From an uncultured Holophagaceae bacterium (lineage in GTDB: Bacteria; Acidobacteriota; Holophagae; Holophagales; Holophagaceae): 64,000 bases of DNA. Shown piece by piece: positions 19,807 to 27,611 of this stretch (the first letter of the stretch is position 1; the number at the start of each line of letters is the position of its first letter). The notes beneath the pieces are model-generated. The model worked only from the letters and a program-made list of their open reading frames with translations, did not search any database and was not told where the DNA came from. A program made the translations under genes and the position numbers. The stretch covers positions 79,809 through 143,808 of the forward strand of contig CAIZZF010000004.1 of the NCBI GenBank assembly GCA_903937385.1. The letters are read 5' to 3'.

Positions 19807-22800
19807 ATGCGCTCCACCTGCCCCGTGGTTCCGATTGCGCTCGCCCTGCTGACCCTGCTGACCCTGCTGACCCTGGCGGCCTGTGGCGGAGGGGGCGGCG
19901 GGAGCGGCTCCACCCCTTCGCCCGGACCCACCCTCAGCGCGATCAGCCCCAACCATGGCCCGCCTGGCACCCGGGTGGCCCTCAGCGGGAGCGGCCTCGG
20001 GAACGTCACCGCCGTCGCCTTCAATGGCGCCAGCGCCTTCTCCTTCACTCTGGTGGGGAGCACCCAGATCGACGCGGTGGTCCCGGGCAACGCCACCACC
20101 GGCCCCGTTCAAGTCAGTGGCGCCACCGGAAGCGCAGTCTCGCCCACCTTCACGGTGGAGCCCTTCGTGGCCCCGACCCTCACCGGTTTTGCGCCCTCGA
20201 GCCTCTCGGCGGGCCGACTGACCACCCTGACAGGGACCCACCTTGTGGGCACAACCCAGGTGTTGTTCCACGATGCCAGCGCCACCAGCTTCACCGTCCT
20301 CAGTGACACCCAGGTCCAGGCCGTGGCCCCCGCCGGGCTGACGGCTGGCACCATCTCTGTCACCACACCCGGTGGCACGGCCGTCAGTACCGATGCCTAC
20401 ACGCTGGAAGCTGCCCTGGTCCAGGTGCTGATGAACTCCGACTTCGAGCAGGCCTCGCCCCTGATCTGGCAGGGAGACACCAGCATCATCCAGGACGCCC
20501 CGGGCTCGACTGATCCAGGCGTGGTCGCCCGCAGCGGCAGCCTGTTCGCGTGGCTGGGAGGCTACGGCTTCGCCGCCTCGGATCAGATCACCCAGGACTT
20601 CTACATCCCGGCCACGGCCCAGTCCGCCACCCTCACCTTCTACCTGAAAATCATCACCGCCGAGCCGACTACCGCCGCCACGGATACCCTCACTGTCGCC
20701 GCCCTCGACACCACTGGCGCCAGCCTGGGCATCCTGCTCACCCGCTCCAACCTGAACGCCTCCGACTACACCGCCTGCACCGCCGACCTGCTCCCCTACA
20801 AGGGGCGGACGGTGCGCCTGTCCTTCAAGAGCCAAGAGGACGCCCAACGCGCCACCAGCTTCTTGCTCGATGATGTGGTGGCCAACCTCACCGTGCCTGC
20901 GGCCACGGACCTCAAGCCCCTGATCACCAGCTTCACGCCCACCTCAGGGCTGGCGGGCGAGACCAGCGTCCGGATCACCGGCGGAAATTTCTTTGGCCTG
21001 ACCAGCGTAAGTGTCGGTGGCCTCGGCGCCAGCTACACCCTCACGGATGGGACCAGCCTCAGCGCCACGGTCCCGGGCAACGCCACCATCGGCAGCACCC
21101 CGATCAGCCTCACCAACCTCCAGGGCACAGGCCTCTCCACAGGCAGTTTTTCCGTGCTTTATGGAACGCCGACCGTCACCGGAGTGAACCCCACCCAGGG
21201 CCCCGTGGGCACCCCCGTCGTCCTCACAGGCACCTACCTGGGCTACAGCAACACGACCCTCACCCTGAATGGCCTGGCCCTTACGCCCACCAGCAGGAGC
21301 GCCACCCAGATCACCTTCACGGTGCCCCCAGGTGCCACCAGCGGCAGCCTGGTTCTCACCTCGCCCGGCGGCACGGTGACCCGGACCTTTACCGTCAACA
21401 CAGCGACCTCCGCCCTGGACCTCCACATCGAGAAGGTGCAGTTCACCCAGAGCGTGCAGACCCTGGACAACGCGGTAGCCATCGTGGCGGGAAAGAAGGG
21501 CCTGGTCCGGGTCTTCGTCCTGGCCAACCAGGTGAATGCCGCCGCCCCCGCGGTCCGGATCACCCTGCTCAACAATGGCGCGGCCGTCGCAGGCTACCCG
21601 AAGACCGTGGCAGCCCCCGGCAGCGGCGTTCCCCTCAGCCTGGACCCATCCCTCGCCTCCAATAGCTGGAACCTGGCGGTTCCCGCCACGGACCTCACCA
21701 CGCCCCTGGGCACCGGCTATGGCCTCCTGGCGGAAGTGGACCCAGCCGGGGCCGTGGCCGAAGCTGACGAGACCAACAACTCGCTCGCCATCACCCTGCG
21801 GGGCGCCGCAGTGCCGGCCTTCAAGACCACGATTTTCCCCGTGGTGCTGACCAGCGGCACCGGCGATGTCACCCCAGCCAACAAGGATGCCTGGGCGGCC
21901 CGGCTCGCCAAGATGTATCCATTGGCCAGCGTGGACGTGGCCGTCGGGGCCGCCTTCACGGGCTCGGTCTCCACCCTCAGCTCGGACGGCACAGGCTGGA
22001 GCACGCTGCTGAGCGACCTTGCCACCAAGCACCAGGCCGACGGCGCCTCAGATCGCTACTACTTCGGGGCCCTGAGTGTGAGCTACGGCTCCGGGGTCGC
22101 CGGCCTCGGCTACGTCCCCTCCTCCCCGTCCACCGCCTTCTCGTCCCGAACCGCCCTCGGCTGGGACAAGACAGGCTTATCCGATGGAGGCAACTTCCCC
22201 GAAGTCTTTGCCCATGAAACGGGCCACAACATGGGCTCCAGACATAGCCCCTGCCCGACCTCCGGCTCGAATGTCCCGTCCGGCATCGACCCGGCCTACC
22301 CCTACGCCGGGGGACTCATCGGCCAGTGGGGCTACGACACCGTCCTGGACCAGTGGAAGTCACCGCTGACCTTCAAGGACATCATGGCCTACTGCAGCCC
22401 CGTCTGGATCAGTGACTACACCTACCAGAAGGTGTTCGACTTCCGGGGCGGCACCGGCGGCTTCCTCGCGGGTGGCACCGAGGACACACCCCTGGCGGCG
22501 CCTCTGGCCACCCTCAGGGAGTGCCTGCTGGTCCGCGGCCTCGTCCACGAGGATGGCCAGGTGGAGCTGCTCCCCGCCTTCCGAACCCGAGCCCTGCCCA
22601 CCGCGGCACCAACCGCAGGGGACTACACCCTCACCGGCCTTGACGCGCAGGGCGCAGTCCTCTTCACGGCACCGCTCACCCTGACGGAGGTGGGCTGCTC
22701 ACCCAAGGGGCACGAGCGCCACTTCGTGGTGGCCCTGCCGCTGGAGGCGCCGCTGCTAGAGGCCGTCACGGGCCTGAGCGTGCTGCAGGCCGGCCAGGTC

Positions 22801-23067
22801 CTGACTGGCCGCCGTGGTCTCCCGAAAACCCTGCAGGGAAGCGCGGCGCCACCGGAGGCACGGCGCCTCGCCCCGGACCGGATCCAGGTCAGGTGGGACG
22901 CGACCCTGCACCCGGCCGCCCTGGTCCGGGACGCGGATACGGGAGAAGTGATCGCCATTCTGGGGGGCGGCAGCCAGACGCTCCTCACGTCGGCGAAGCG
23001 TGTCGAGGTGGTGCTGAGCGATGGCGTGAGCGGGCCGACCCACCGCCTGGAAACCCCCGCCGAGTAG
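19807..23067 (+). CDS. Lipoprotein zinc metalloprotease with IPT/TIG and CARDB domains
   Basis: A 1086-residue lipid-anchored protein. The leader is LALLTLLTLLTLAAC, with the lipobox cysteine followed by a poly-Gly run. About residues 37-200 and 368-530 hold four IPT/TIG Ig-like domains. A jelly-roll-like section lies between them, and a CARDB-type domain spans about 535-670 (LHIEKVQFTQ to AEADETNNSLAITL). The protease region has the metzincin zinc motif HETGHNMGSRH near residue 803 and a Met-turn candidate DIMAYCSP about 55 residues later, most like M66-type peptidases. It is probably an exported protease of the cell surface. ATG 19807 fits the signal peptide; upstream starts do not. Confidence 0.82.
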   Translation: MRSTCPVVPIALALLTLLTLLTLAACGGGGGGSGSTPSPGPTLSAISPNHGPPGTRVALSGSGLGNVTAVAFNGASAFSFTLVGSTQIDAVVPGNATTGPVQVSGATGSAVSPTFTVEPFVAPTLTGFAPSSLSAGRLTTLTGTHLVGTTQVLFHDASATSFTVLSDTQVQAVAPAGLTAGTISVTTPGGTAVSTDAYTLEAALVQVLMNSDFEQASPLIWQGDTSIIQDAPGSTDPGVVARSGSLFAWLGGYGFAASDQITQDFYIPATAQSATLTFYLKIITAEPTTAATDTLTVAALDTTGASLGILLTRSNLNASDYTACTADLLPYKGRTVRLSFKSQEDAQRATSFLLDDVVANLTVPAATDLKPLITSFTPTSGLAGETSVRITGGNFFGLTSVSVGGLGASYTLTDGTSLSATVPGNATIGSTPISLTNLQGTGLSTGSFSVLYGTPTVTGVNPTQGPVGTPVVLTGTYLGYSNTTLTLNGLALTPTSRSATQITFTVPPGATSGSLVLTSPGGTVTRTFTVNTATSALDLHIEKVQFTQSVQTLDNAVAIVAGKKGLVRVFVLANQVNAAAPAVRITLLNNGAAVAGYPKTVAAPGSGVPLSLDPSLASNSWNLAVPATDLTTPLGTGYGLLAEVDPAGAVAEADETNNSLAITLRGAAVPAFKTTIFPVVLTSGTGDVTPANKDAWAARLAKMYPLASVDVAVGAAFTGSVSTLSSDGTGWSTLLSDLATKHQADGASDRYYFGALSVSYGSGVAGLGYVPSSPSTAFSSRTALGWDKTGLSDGGNFPEVFAHETGHNMGSRHSPCPTSGSNVPSGIDPAYPYAGGLIGQWGYDTVLDQWKSPLTFKDIMAYCSPVWISDYTYQKVFDFRGGTGGFLAGGTEDTPLAAPLATLRECLLVRGLVHEDGQVELLPAFRTRALPTAAPTAGDYTLTGLDAQGAVLFTAPLTLTEVGCSPKGHERHFVVALPLEAPLLEAVTGLSVLQAGQVLTGRRGLPKTLQGSAAPPEARRLAPDRIQVRWDATLHPAALVRDADTGEVIAILGGGSQTLLTSAKRVEVVLSDGVSGPTHRLETPAE

Positions 23068-23193
23068 GCCCCACAGCGGCTTCTCGCCTACGCCGACCCG
23101 GGCATCCAGCATGGCCCCCAGTTTTCGCGCGTGAGCAAAAAGCCGTTTCGTGAGAGACTGTTCGATCGTCTGTACACGGTCCTCTGGGTGCCT

Positions 23194-25104
23194 ATGCCGC
23201 TCACGCACTTCCAGCTCCTCTCGAACTGCTCTGATGAGCAGCTCCGGACCATCTGCGAACGTCGTCACCTGCCCATCCCCATCCGCTGGGAGGAGGGCGC
23301 CGAAGGCCGGATGCGCCTCCTGAAGACCATGGTCTTTCACCTGGAGGACCACAAGCGGCTGTCCGGCACCCTGGCCGACCTCGACAGCGAGTCCCTGGTG
23401 GCCCTCAAGCACCTGGCCGCCGAGGGCGCCCTGCCCGCCCCGGCGCTCCTCCAGGCTCTGAGTGACCTCGGGCTGGTCCTGCCCGACGGCCCCGCCTGGG
23501 TCGTGGCCGAGCGGGTGGCGGACGCCCTGGACGACTTCGATGACGGCGACTTCAGCTTCCAGGCTCCGCCGGAAGTGAAGCTGCGCCACGCGGAACCCTT
23601 CCGCTTCTCCCTGGCTCTCACCAGCGTCCTCCTGCGCTGCGTCGCCGGGCTGCGCGTGCTCAAGGGCGGCCTGCCCGCCAAGAAGGAGCTGGGCCTGCTC
23701 ATGCAGCGCAACGCCATGCTGCATGAGGAACAGGACGCCACGCTGCTCTTCACGCTGCTGCACCGGCTGGGCCTGCTCTGGAACCGCGACGGCCGGGTGG
23801 AGACCCTGCTACCCGCCGTGACCAGCCATCCCCCCCGCTGGGTGGCGGAGCGCGCCTTCGCCAGCCTGCTCGAGCACGACCTCAAGGCCTGGGGCATGCC
23901 CCCGGCCGAGGACCGCCTCTTCCTCATGCAGCACCTGCTGGAGCGCCGGGGTCAGACCCTGGCCGTCCAGCCCTTCCTGGCCTTCCTCGAAACCCTGCAT
24001 CCCCTGGATGAGGAGCGCACCCGTACGGTGTTCCTGCCCTTCCTCGGCCGCATGGGCATCATCCATGGCGATGGCGCCCTCGCGCACCTCCGGCTCACGG
24101 AGCACGGGGAGGCCCTGGCCCACGAATACCTGCTGCGGGACCTCAAGGGCACCGCGGCCCACTGGCTGCCCCTGGAGCAGGAACAGCCCATGATCATGCA
24201 GCCCACCCTGGAGCTGCTGACGCCCCTGCTGCAGAATCCCCACCGGCTGCTCCAGCTCGCCCAGCTGGCCGAGGTGGAAGCCCTGGACGCCATGGGCACC
24301 TTCCGGGTGAGCCACGTCACCCTGGTGCGCGCCCTGGACTCCGGCGTGCCCCTCGAAGAGCTCGGCCAGCGCCTCGGCGCCGCCACCCAGACCCTGCCCC
24401 AGCCCCTGCTCCAGCTGCTGGAGGATCTCTCCCGCCGGGTGGGCGAGGTGGAGGTGCACCAGGGCGTGAAGCTCATCCGGGCCCGCACGGCGCAGCTGGC
24501 AGACGAGCTCAAGCTCCGGCCCGAGCTGGGACCCCTGAAGCTGGCCTCGATCTCCGACACGGTGGTGGAAGTCCGCGGCGACGGCAACGCCCACGCCCTG
24601 CTCAAGCAGGCGGGCTTCATGCCCAAGCCCGGCCGCTTCCTGGCCCTCAGCGTGGACTCGGACGAGAAGCTCTATCTGTGGGCCTTAGCGGCCCTGGCCT
24701 TCGTGGATGAGAAGGGCATGAACCACCACCTGGAGCCCGTGCAGCAGATGGTCCGGTCGGCCCTGCAGCGCCTCCACGACGAGGACCCGTCTCTCTACCA
24801 GGAAGTCCAGCGCCGGATCCCGATGCTGCACCTGGGCGGCGAGGACCAGCTGGCCGAAGAGGTCCAGCGCATCCTGGAATACGCCGCAGGCCACACCCTC
24901 ATGGTAGAGCTCACCTACCTGCCCCCGGCGGCCCACCGCACGCAGCTGCGCCGGGTGTCACCCCGCACCATCCACGAGGACCACCTGCTGGCCTTCTGCC
25001 ACCTGCACCAGGAAGAGATGGCCTTCCGGGTCACCCGCATCCAGGGCGTCAAGCTCCTGAACGAGCGCGGCTGGACCCCGGCCAATCACAGCCAGGCGGG
25101 ATAA
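23194..25104 (+). CDS. XPB-partner-like protein with Helicase_C_3 and WYL domains
   Basis: A 636-residue cytoplasmic protein, mostly alpha-helical. Residues about 333-430 (MIMQPTLELL to PLLQLLEDLSRRVGEVEV) match the Helicase_C_3 domain and are visibly similar to the N-terminus of XPB at 13.5-15.2 kb. The last 70 residues (VELTYLPPAAHRTQLRRVSP to FRVTRIQGVKLL) look like a WYL-type ligand-binding domain. In actinobacteria proteins of this type lie beside xpb. Role: probably helicase partner or regulator, inferred. The start is uncertain: ATG 23194 begins at MPLTHFQLLSN as in relatives; GTG 23131 adds 21 residues. Confidence 0.75.
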   Translation: MPLTHFQLLSNCSDEQLRTICERRHLPIPIRWEEGAEGRMRLLKTMVFHLEDHKRLSGTLADLDSESLVALKHLAAEGALPAPALLQALSDLGLVLPDGPAWVVAERVADALDDFDDGDFSFQAPPEVKLRHAEPFRFSLALTSVLLRCVAGLRVLKGGLPAKKELGLLMQRNAMLHEEQDATLLFTLLHRLGLLWNRDGRVETLLPAVTSHPPRWVAERAFASLLEHDLKAWGMPPAEDRLFLMQHLLERRGQTLAVQPFLAFLETLHPLDEERTRTVFLPFLGRMGIIHGDGALAHLRLTEHGEALAHEYLLRDLKGTAAHWLPLEQEQPMIMQPTLELLTPLLQNPHRLLQLAQLAEVEALDAMGTFRVSHVTLVRALDSGVPLEELGQRLGAATQTLPQPLLQLLEDLSRRVGEVEVHQGVKLIRARTAQLADELKLRPELGPLKLASISDTVVEVRGDGNAHALLKQAGFMPKPGRFLALSVDSDEKLYLWALAALAFVDEKGMNHHLEPVQQMVRSALQRLHDEDPSLYQEVQRRIPMLHLGGEDQLAEEVQRILEYAAGHTLMVELTYLPPAAHRTQLRRVSPRTIHEDHLLAFCHLHQEEMAFRVTRIQGVKLLNERGWTPANHSQAG

Positions 25105-25108
25105 TGAT

Positions 25109-25253
25109 CTCCGGGGGTTCCGCGCTGCGCGCACACCCCCGGACCCCCGCGCAGATCCCGGCGGAGCCGTGCTCTGCTTTGACTCTCCGGGAGTTCCACT
25201 GCGCGCACACCCCCGGACCCCCGCGCAGATCCCGGCAAAGCCGTGCTCTGCTT
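25109..25253. repeat. Two-copy tandem repeat of about 70 bp
   Basis: Two imperfect direct copies (25109-25179 and 25185-25253) share CGCGCACACCCCCGGACCCC, then CGCGCAGATCCCGGC and GCCGTGCTCTGCTT. Differences are a few substitutions and a short indel. The repeat fills the gap between the stops of two convergent genes and has no coding potential I would defend. Confidence 0.85.
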
Positions 25254-25273
25254 CCACCTTCCGGAAGAGCAAC

Positions 25274-25561
25274 CTAGCCGACGAGTTCCTTGAGCCGCTT
25301 GTCCACGACCTCGGCCAGCTTCTCGACGACTTCGCGGTTCTCGTTGCGCGCGGACTGGATCTCCTTCTCCAGCTTCCGCTCGGTCTGCATGACGGATTTC
25401 TGGATCTGGGACAGCACGCCCTTGATGTCATCCAGGTCGTTGAGCAGGTTGTTGAGACGCGGATCGGGCGGCCGGCTGTTGCCGAACACGCCAAGTCCCG
25501 CCAGGACCGTAGATAGGGCCGCGAGCACGAGGATCAGGAGGAGCAGGGGATTGCTGGCCAT
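25274..25561 (-). CDS. Small membrane-anchored coiled-coil protein
   Basis: A 95-residue protein of unknown function. It has one N-terminal membrane helix (NPLLLLILVLAALSTVLAGLGVFG) and then a charged, heptad-like helix from about residue 40 to the end (IQKSVMQTERKLEKEIQ and onward), which should form a coiled coil. ATG 25561 follows AAGGTG. It lies 45 bp downstream of the sigma-factor partner gene on the same strand and is probably the third gene of that operon. An envelope scaffolding role is possible but not shown. Confidence 0.75.
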   Translation of the reverse strand: MASNPLLLLILVLAALSTVLAGLGVFGNSRPPDPRLNNLLNDLDDIKGVLSQIQKSVMQTERKLEKEIQSARNENREVVEKLAEVVDKRLKELVG

Positions 25562-25606
25562 GGGCACACCTTGCCCCGAGTCTAGCCAGGAACATGCCGA
25601 ACGACC

Positions 25607-26122
25607 CTACGGGTTCTGCTTGACCCGCTGGTAGTCCTCGCTGACGCCCTTCAGGGGCTTCTCGACGGGGATGACCAGGTAGGGTTCGGCCTTCGGGCTG
25701 CTCTTGCGGGAAGCCAGCTGCAGTTTCTGCTGGACCTCTTCCTTGGCCTGCCGCTCCCGGGCCACCTCGGTGGCATGGCTGGCTGCGAGCCGGGTCAGCT
25801 CCTGCTCCTGCCGCTGGGTCTGGACTGCCAGCTCGTCGGCCCGCTGCTTCTGCTGGATGCCCCAGTTGCCAAGGCCGGCCAGGGCTGCCAGGAGGGGCAG
25901 AGCCGCGGCGGCCAGCAGGCCCCAGCTGGGCCGGCGGCGCTGGGTGCGGCTGCGGCGCAGGGCCTCCCGGCGCAGGTCGTCGGCAAGCGCCTTGAGTTCT
26001 GGGGTGGGTTCCACCGCCTGGATCTCTGCAGAGGCTCCGAGACCCAGCAGGTCGCGAAGCTCGGCCCGCAGCTGGACATCCTCGGCGGGTTCAAAGCGCC
26101 GAGCGGGATCAGACCAGGACAT
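25607..26122 (-). CDS. Membrane protein, putative anti-sigma factor
   Basis: A 171-residue single-pass protein. The N-terminal 65 residues are soluble and charged (LRAELRDLLGLG, ELKALADDLRREALRRS), followed by a membrane helix (WGLLAAAALPLLAALAGLG), a coiled-coil segment (about 88-140) and a short C-terminal tail. Its ATG at 26122 lies inside the end of the ECF sigma gene (14-bp overlap) and has a perfect AGGAGG 7 nt upstream. The arrangement is classic for a membrane anti-sigma factor. However, no HxxxCxxC zinc motif is present, so it would be a non-ZAS type. Function is inferred from position and topology. Confidence 0.65.
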   Translation of the reverse strand: MSWSDPARRFEPAEDVQLRAELRDLLGLGASAEIQAVEPTPELKALADDLRREALRRSRTQRRRPSWGLLAAAALPLLAALAGLGNWGIQQKQRADELAVQTQRQEQELTRLAASHATEVARERQAKEEVQQKLQLASRKSSPKAEPYLVIPVEKPLKGVSEDYQRVKQNP

Positions 26123-26624
26123 GCACGCCTCCTGCGGGATTGAGCTGTTCTTTGAGCTGGGCCTTGGCCCGGTGGATGCGGGTCTTCACGGTGGCCTCGG
26201 GAATGTCGAGAATCTCCGCGATCTCCCGGATGGACAGGCCCTCCACCACGAAGAGCCAGAGGGCTTCCCGGAAGGTGGGTGAAAGCAGCCGCATCCGTTC
26301 CCGGACCTCCTGGTTGAGCACCATGTCCTCGGCATAAGCCGCCTGGCCGGGCTCAGCCACAGCTTCCAGGCTGATGTTCTGGTTCTTCATGGGGCGCCGC
26401 TCAGTAAGGGACAGGGTGCGGACCGTGCCGTAAAGGAAGGCCGTGGGGTGCTCCACCGGGACCTCCCGCTGCATGAGGATGACGAAGGCCTCCTGGGCGA
26501 TGTCCTCCGGGAAGTTCGCTCCGTAGCGGCGGGCATAGCTCACGAGCCTTGGATAAAGCTCAGCGAAGGCGGCATGAAAGGCCTCCTGGGTGCCGAACGG
26601 GATTTCCTGGGGGGACTGCGTCAT
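26109..26624 (-). CDS. ECF-type RNA polymerase sigma factor
   Basis: A 171-residue extracytoplasmic-function sigma factor with only regions 2 and 4. Region 2 includes the -10-recognition helix area NFPEDIAQEAFVILMQ (about residues 35-55). Region 4 carries the helix-turn-helix LSIREIAEILDIPEATVKTRIHR-type segment near 128-150, which reads the -35 element. It overlaps the downstream putative anti-sigma gene. A possible self-regulated promoter lies just upstream. The stimulus is unknown. Confidence 0.92.
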   Translation of the reverse strand: MTQSPQEIPFGTQEAFHAAFAELYPRLVSYARRYGANFPEDIAQEAFVILMQREVPVEHPTAFLYGTVRTLSLTERRPMKNQNISLEAVAEPGQAAYAEDMVLNQEVRERMRLLSPTFREALWLFVVEGLSIREIAEILDIPEATVKTRIHRAKAQLKEQLNPAGGVHVLV

Positions 26625-26643
26625 TCACACTCCGATGCCCAAT

Positions 26644-26669
26644 GATGCCCCAGGTGGGCCGGAAGTTCC
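26644..26669 (-). promoter_or_regulatory. Possible ECF-dependent promoter of the sigma-factor operon
   Basis: On the minus strand GGAACTT (26669-26663) is followed after 15 nt by CATC (26647-26644), resembling the GGAAC / TC-type elements of ECF promoters. It ends 20 bp before the sigma-factor start, which fits autoregulation. Similar tetramers arise by chance in GC-rich DNA, so this is weak. Confidence 0.3.
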
Positions 26670-26741
26670 GGACCAGCCCCTCCGGGAAGGAATCCGAGGG
26701 CTCCTCATTCCATTTCCCCGGCAGGCCCCCTAGGCTAAGGC

Positions 26742-27557
26742 ATGGACCATCCGCTGCAAGCCTGGCGCGACACCCTCGGCGACCTGGGGGTACTGGGCTT
26801 GGTCCGCGAGGCACCCGCCGCGCCGGTGCCGCCTGCCGTCCCCGAGCGCCGGGCCCAGGCCCAGGCCGCGCCCATCGTCACCCCCGTGCCGCCCCGCCAG
26901 GGGCCCCCGGCCTATGTCCCACCCACGGCCCCCGGCGCCTGCCCCTCGGCCGAGGTCGTGGCCGGCTGTGGCAGCCTTGAGACACTGCAGCAGGCCGTCT
27001 CCGGCTGCCTCGCCTGCCCCCTCGGGGGGGGCCGCATCAAGCTCGTCTTTGGCGAGGGAGATCCCCAGGCCCGCCTGCTGTTCGTGGGTGAAGGCCCCGG
27101 CCGGGACGAGGACCTGCAGGGCCGTCCCTTCGTGGGGAAGGCGGGCGAGCTGCTGGACAAGATGATCGGCGCGCTGGGCCTGAAGCGCGAGCAGACCTAC
27201 ATCACCAACGTGGTCATGTGCCGCCCTCCGGACAACCGCGTACCCGCACCCGAAGAGGCCCGCGCCTGCCTGGGCTACCTGCGGCGCAAGCTCGAGCTGA
27301 TCCAGCCCGCCGTCATCGTGACCCTCGGCGCCACGCCGCTGCGCGAGCTGCTGGGCGTCAGCGAAGGCATCACCCGGGTGCGGGGGCAGTGGCGCCGCCT
27401 GCAGGTGGGGGACCGGGAGATCCCGGTCATGCCCACCTTCCACCCGGCCTACGTGCTTCGGCAATACACCCAGGACGTGCGCCGGGCCGTGTGGGAGGAC
27501 CTCCAGGCGGCGAAGGCCTGGCTGGACCGGCCCGACGGGCCCACCGCCGGGCGCTGA
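26742..27557 (+). CDS. Type-4 (Fe-S) uracil-DNA glycosylase
   Basis: Excises uracil from DNA in base-excision repair. The 271-residue protein has a Pro/Ala-rich N-terminal 75 residues, then the family-4 UDG core. It has cluster cysteines in CLACPL and, further on, in MCRPP and ARACLGY, the catalytic-region motif GEGPGRDEDLQGRPFVGKAG, and the C-terminal PTFHPAYVLR. This is the usual type-4 layout with a long N-terminal tail seen in many bacteria. The nearby XPB system (13.5-25 kb) is also DNA repair, but the genes are not in one operon. Confidence 0.93.
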   Translation: MDHPLQAWRDTLGDLGVLGLVREAPAAPVPPAVPERRAQAQAAPIVTPVPPRQGPPAYVPPTAPGACPSAEVVAGCGSLETLQQAVSGCLACPLGGGRIKLVFGEGDPQARLLFVGEGPGRDEDLQGRPFVGKAGELLDKMIGALGLKREQTYITNVVMCRPPDNRVPAPEEARACLGYLRRKLELIQPAVIVTLGATPLRELLGVSEGITRVRGQWRRLQVGDREIPVMPTFHPAYVLRQYTQDVRRAVWEDLQAAKAWLDRPDGPTAGR

Positions 27558-27611
27558 GGGCCCGCCGCTGACTGTGTCATGCTAGGCGGAGCCTTGCTTT
27601 CGGGGACCCCC

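Noticed and set aside
19847..19880. Tandem CTGCTGACC repeat in the protease leader as a phase-variation tract
   Set aside because: The unit is 9 nt, so copy changes would not shift frame; it merely encodes the LLT repeats of the signal peptide.
25109..25253. Possible insertion-sequence ends or att site
   Set aside because: The copies are direct and adjacent, with no transposase or integrase and no tRNA gene beside them.
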